Shown here: positions 5,182-5,605 of the stretch, piece after piece
Position numbering within the stretch: position 1 is the stretch's first letter
How the letters are laid out: each line of letters opens with the position of its first letter
DNA from: Kiloniellales bacterium
GTDB lineage: Bacteria > Pseudomonadota > Alphaproteobacteria > Kiloniellales > JAKSDN01
DNA length: 5,605 nt
Reading direction: 5' to 3'
NCBI GenBank assembly: GCA_022360075.1
Contig: JAKSDN010000703.1
Span: forward strand, 1-5,605
The notes under the pieces: generated by a model
The model's database searches: none
Told to the model about the DNA's origin: nothing
The model's input: only the letters and a program-made list of their open reading frames with translations
Translations under genes and position numbers: made by a program

Positions 5182-5553
5182 TCACGGCCGGGTGCAGGGG
5201 AACTCGAGCGACAGGGCGTAGGCGGCCAAGCCGTCGGCGCGGATCGAGCGGCTGCCCGGATTGTCCGAAAGAAAGTCCGTGACCGTTTGGACCAGCTCTT
5301 CGCTCGAGCGCGGGGCATCCACGCAGGCCTGCAGCCCGTCGATCCGCGCGCCGGGACCGCCCAGGGCATCGGCGATCGCCATGATGTAGCCGAAGCAGAC
5401 GCCCCGGTCGAAGTCATCGGCGGCGGCGCAGTCGCCGAACAGGTCCTCGCCGGTCCTGAAGGTTGCCCAGTCGAAGTCCGGCCGCACCTGCGCTTGTGCG
5501 CCGGCGGTGAGCAAGATGAGCAGAAGCAGCGACAGAGATCGAAAGCCACGCAT
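5182..5553 (-). CDS. secreted Rap1a/Tai-like family protein
   Basis: This 123-residue protein has a clear Sec signal peptide (basic MRGFR, a leucine-rich core at 7-15, predicted cleavage after AQA at about 21), so the mature protein of about 100 residues is periplasmic or secreted. The mature part matches the Rap1a immunity domain family. It has TGEDLFGDCAA (34-44), CFGYIMAIADALG (53-65), C77 in a short turn, SEELVQTVTDFLSDNPGSR (84-102), the A-D-G-L-A-A-Y-A-L helix and the closing EFPC (117-120). Cysteines 42, 53, 77 and 120 could form two disulfides. Rap1a and relatives such as Tai4 neutralise type VI amidase effectors, but many family members have no secretion system nearby, and none is visible here, so immunity should not be assumed. 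GGGAGG (minus strand, 5559-5564) lies five bases before the ATG and supports the start. Confidence 0.8.
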   Translation of the reverse strand: MRGFRSLSLLLLILLTAGAQAQVRPDFDWATFRTGEDLFGDCAAADDFDRGVCFGYIMAIADALGGPGARIDGLQACVDAPRSSEELVQTVTDFLSDNPGSRSIRADGLAAYALSLEFPCTRP

Positions 5554-5605
5554 GGAAACCTCCCGGCCGGATCGGGCTTATCGCTTTTGTGCCGCGATCT
5601 TAGCC

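Noticed and set aside
5182..5553. Type VI secretion immunity locus
   Set aside because: The family match alone does not establish this. No effector or secretion component is visible in the window, so only the family is reported.

Overview
The window is GC-rich bacterial chromosome, most likely from an alphaproteobacterium of the Rhodospirillales or a related order. Four things point that way: a DctPQM-type TRAP transporter, a phasin (so a polyhydroxyalkanoate producer), an NnrU-family membrane protein, and the palindromic intergenic repeats built on CTCGGGCTTGACCCGAG that litter many alphaproteobacterial genomes. The assignment is inferred from gene content and base composition; there is no rRNA or marker gene here.

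Layout. (1) 1-3032, plus strand: a tripartite TRAP transporter operon in the order substrate-binding protein (5' end cut off by the window edge), small membrane subunit DctQ, large membrane subunit DctM. A 534-base spacer carrying two palindromic repeat elements separates the binding-protein gene from dctQ, while dctQ and dctM are 11 bases apart. (2) 3089-3499, minus strand: a phasin gene, convergent with dctM. Upstream of it lie a strong hairpin, a near-consensus FNR/FixK/Anr-type box (TTGATCCAGGTCAA) with a suitably spaced -10-like hexamer, and then an inverted-repeat element made of CACAGAG-like units. (3) 3962-4315, minus strand: a DUF3253 protein, divergent from (4) 4439-5140, plus strand: an NnrU-family integral membrane protein. 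(5) 5182-5553, minus strand: a secreted Rap1a/Tai-like protein with four cysteines, convergent with the NnrU gene.

How the parts fit. The TRAP genes form a sodium- or proton-driven importer for an unidentified organic anion. The phasin coats PHA granules; the FNR-like box suggests its expression is tied to low oxygen or nitrogen oxides, and the NnrU-family gene nearby is loosely consistent with such a lifestyle. The link between the phasin and NnrU genes is only suggestive because no FNR-like box is visible in front of the latter.

I see no mobile element with a transposase, no CRISPR, no tRNA or rRNA, and no gene cluster that looks like an undescribed system. The points worth checking are non-coding: the repeat pair between dctP and dctQ with compensatory base changes, the FNR-like promoter of the phasin gene, and the 16-bp perfect inverted repeat next to it.
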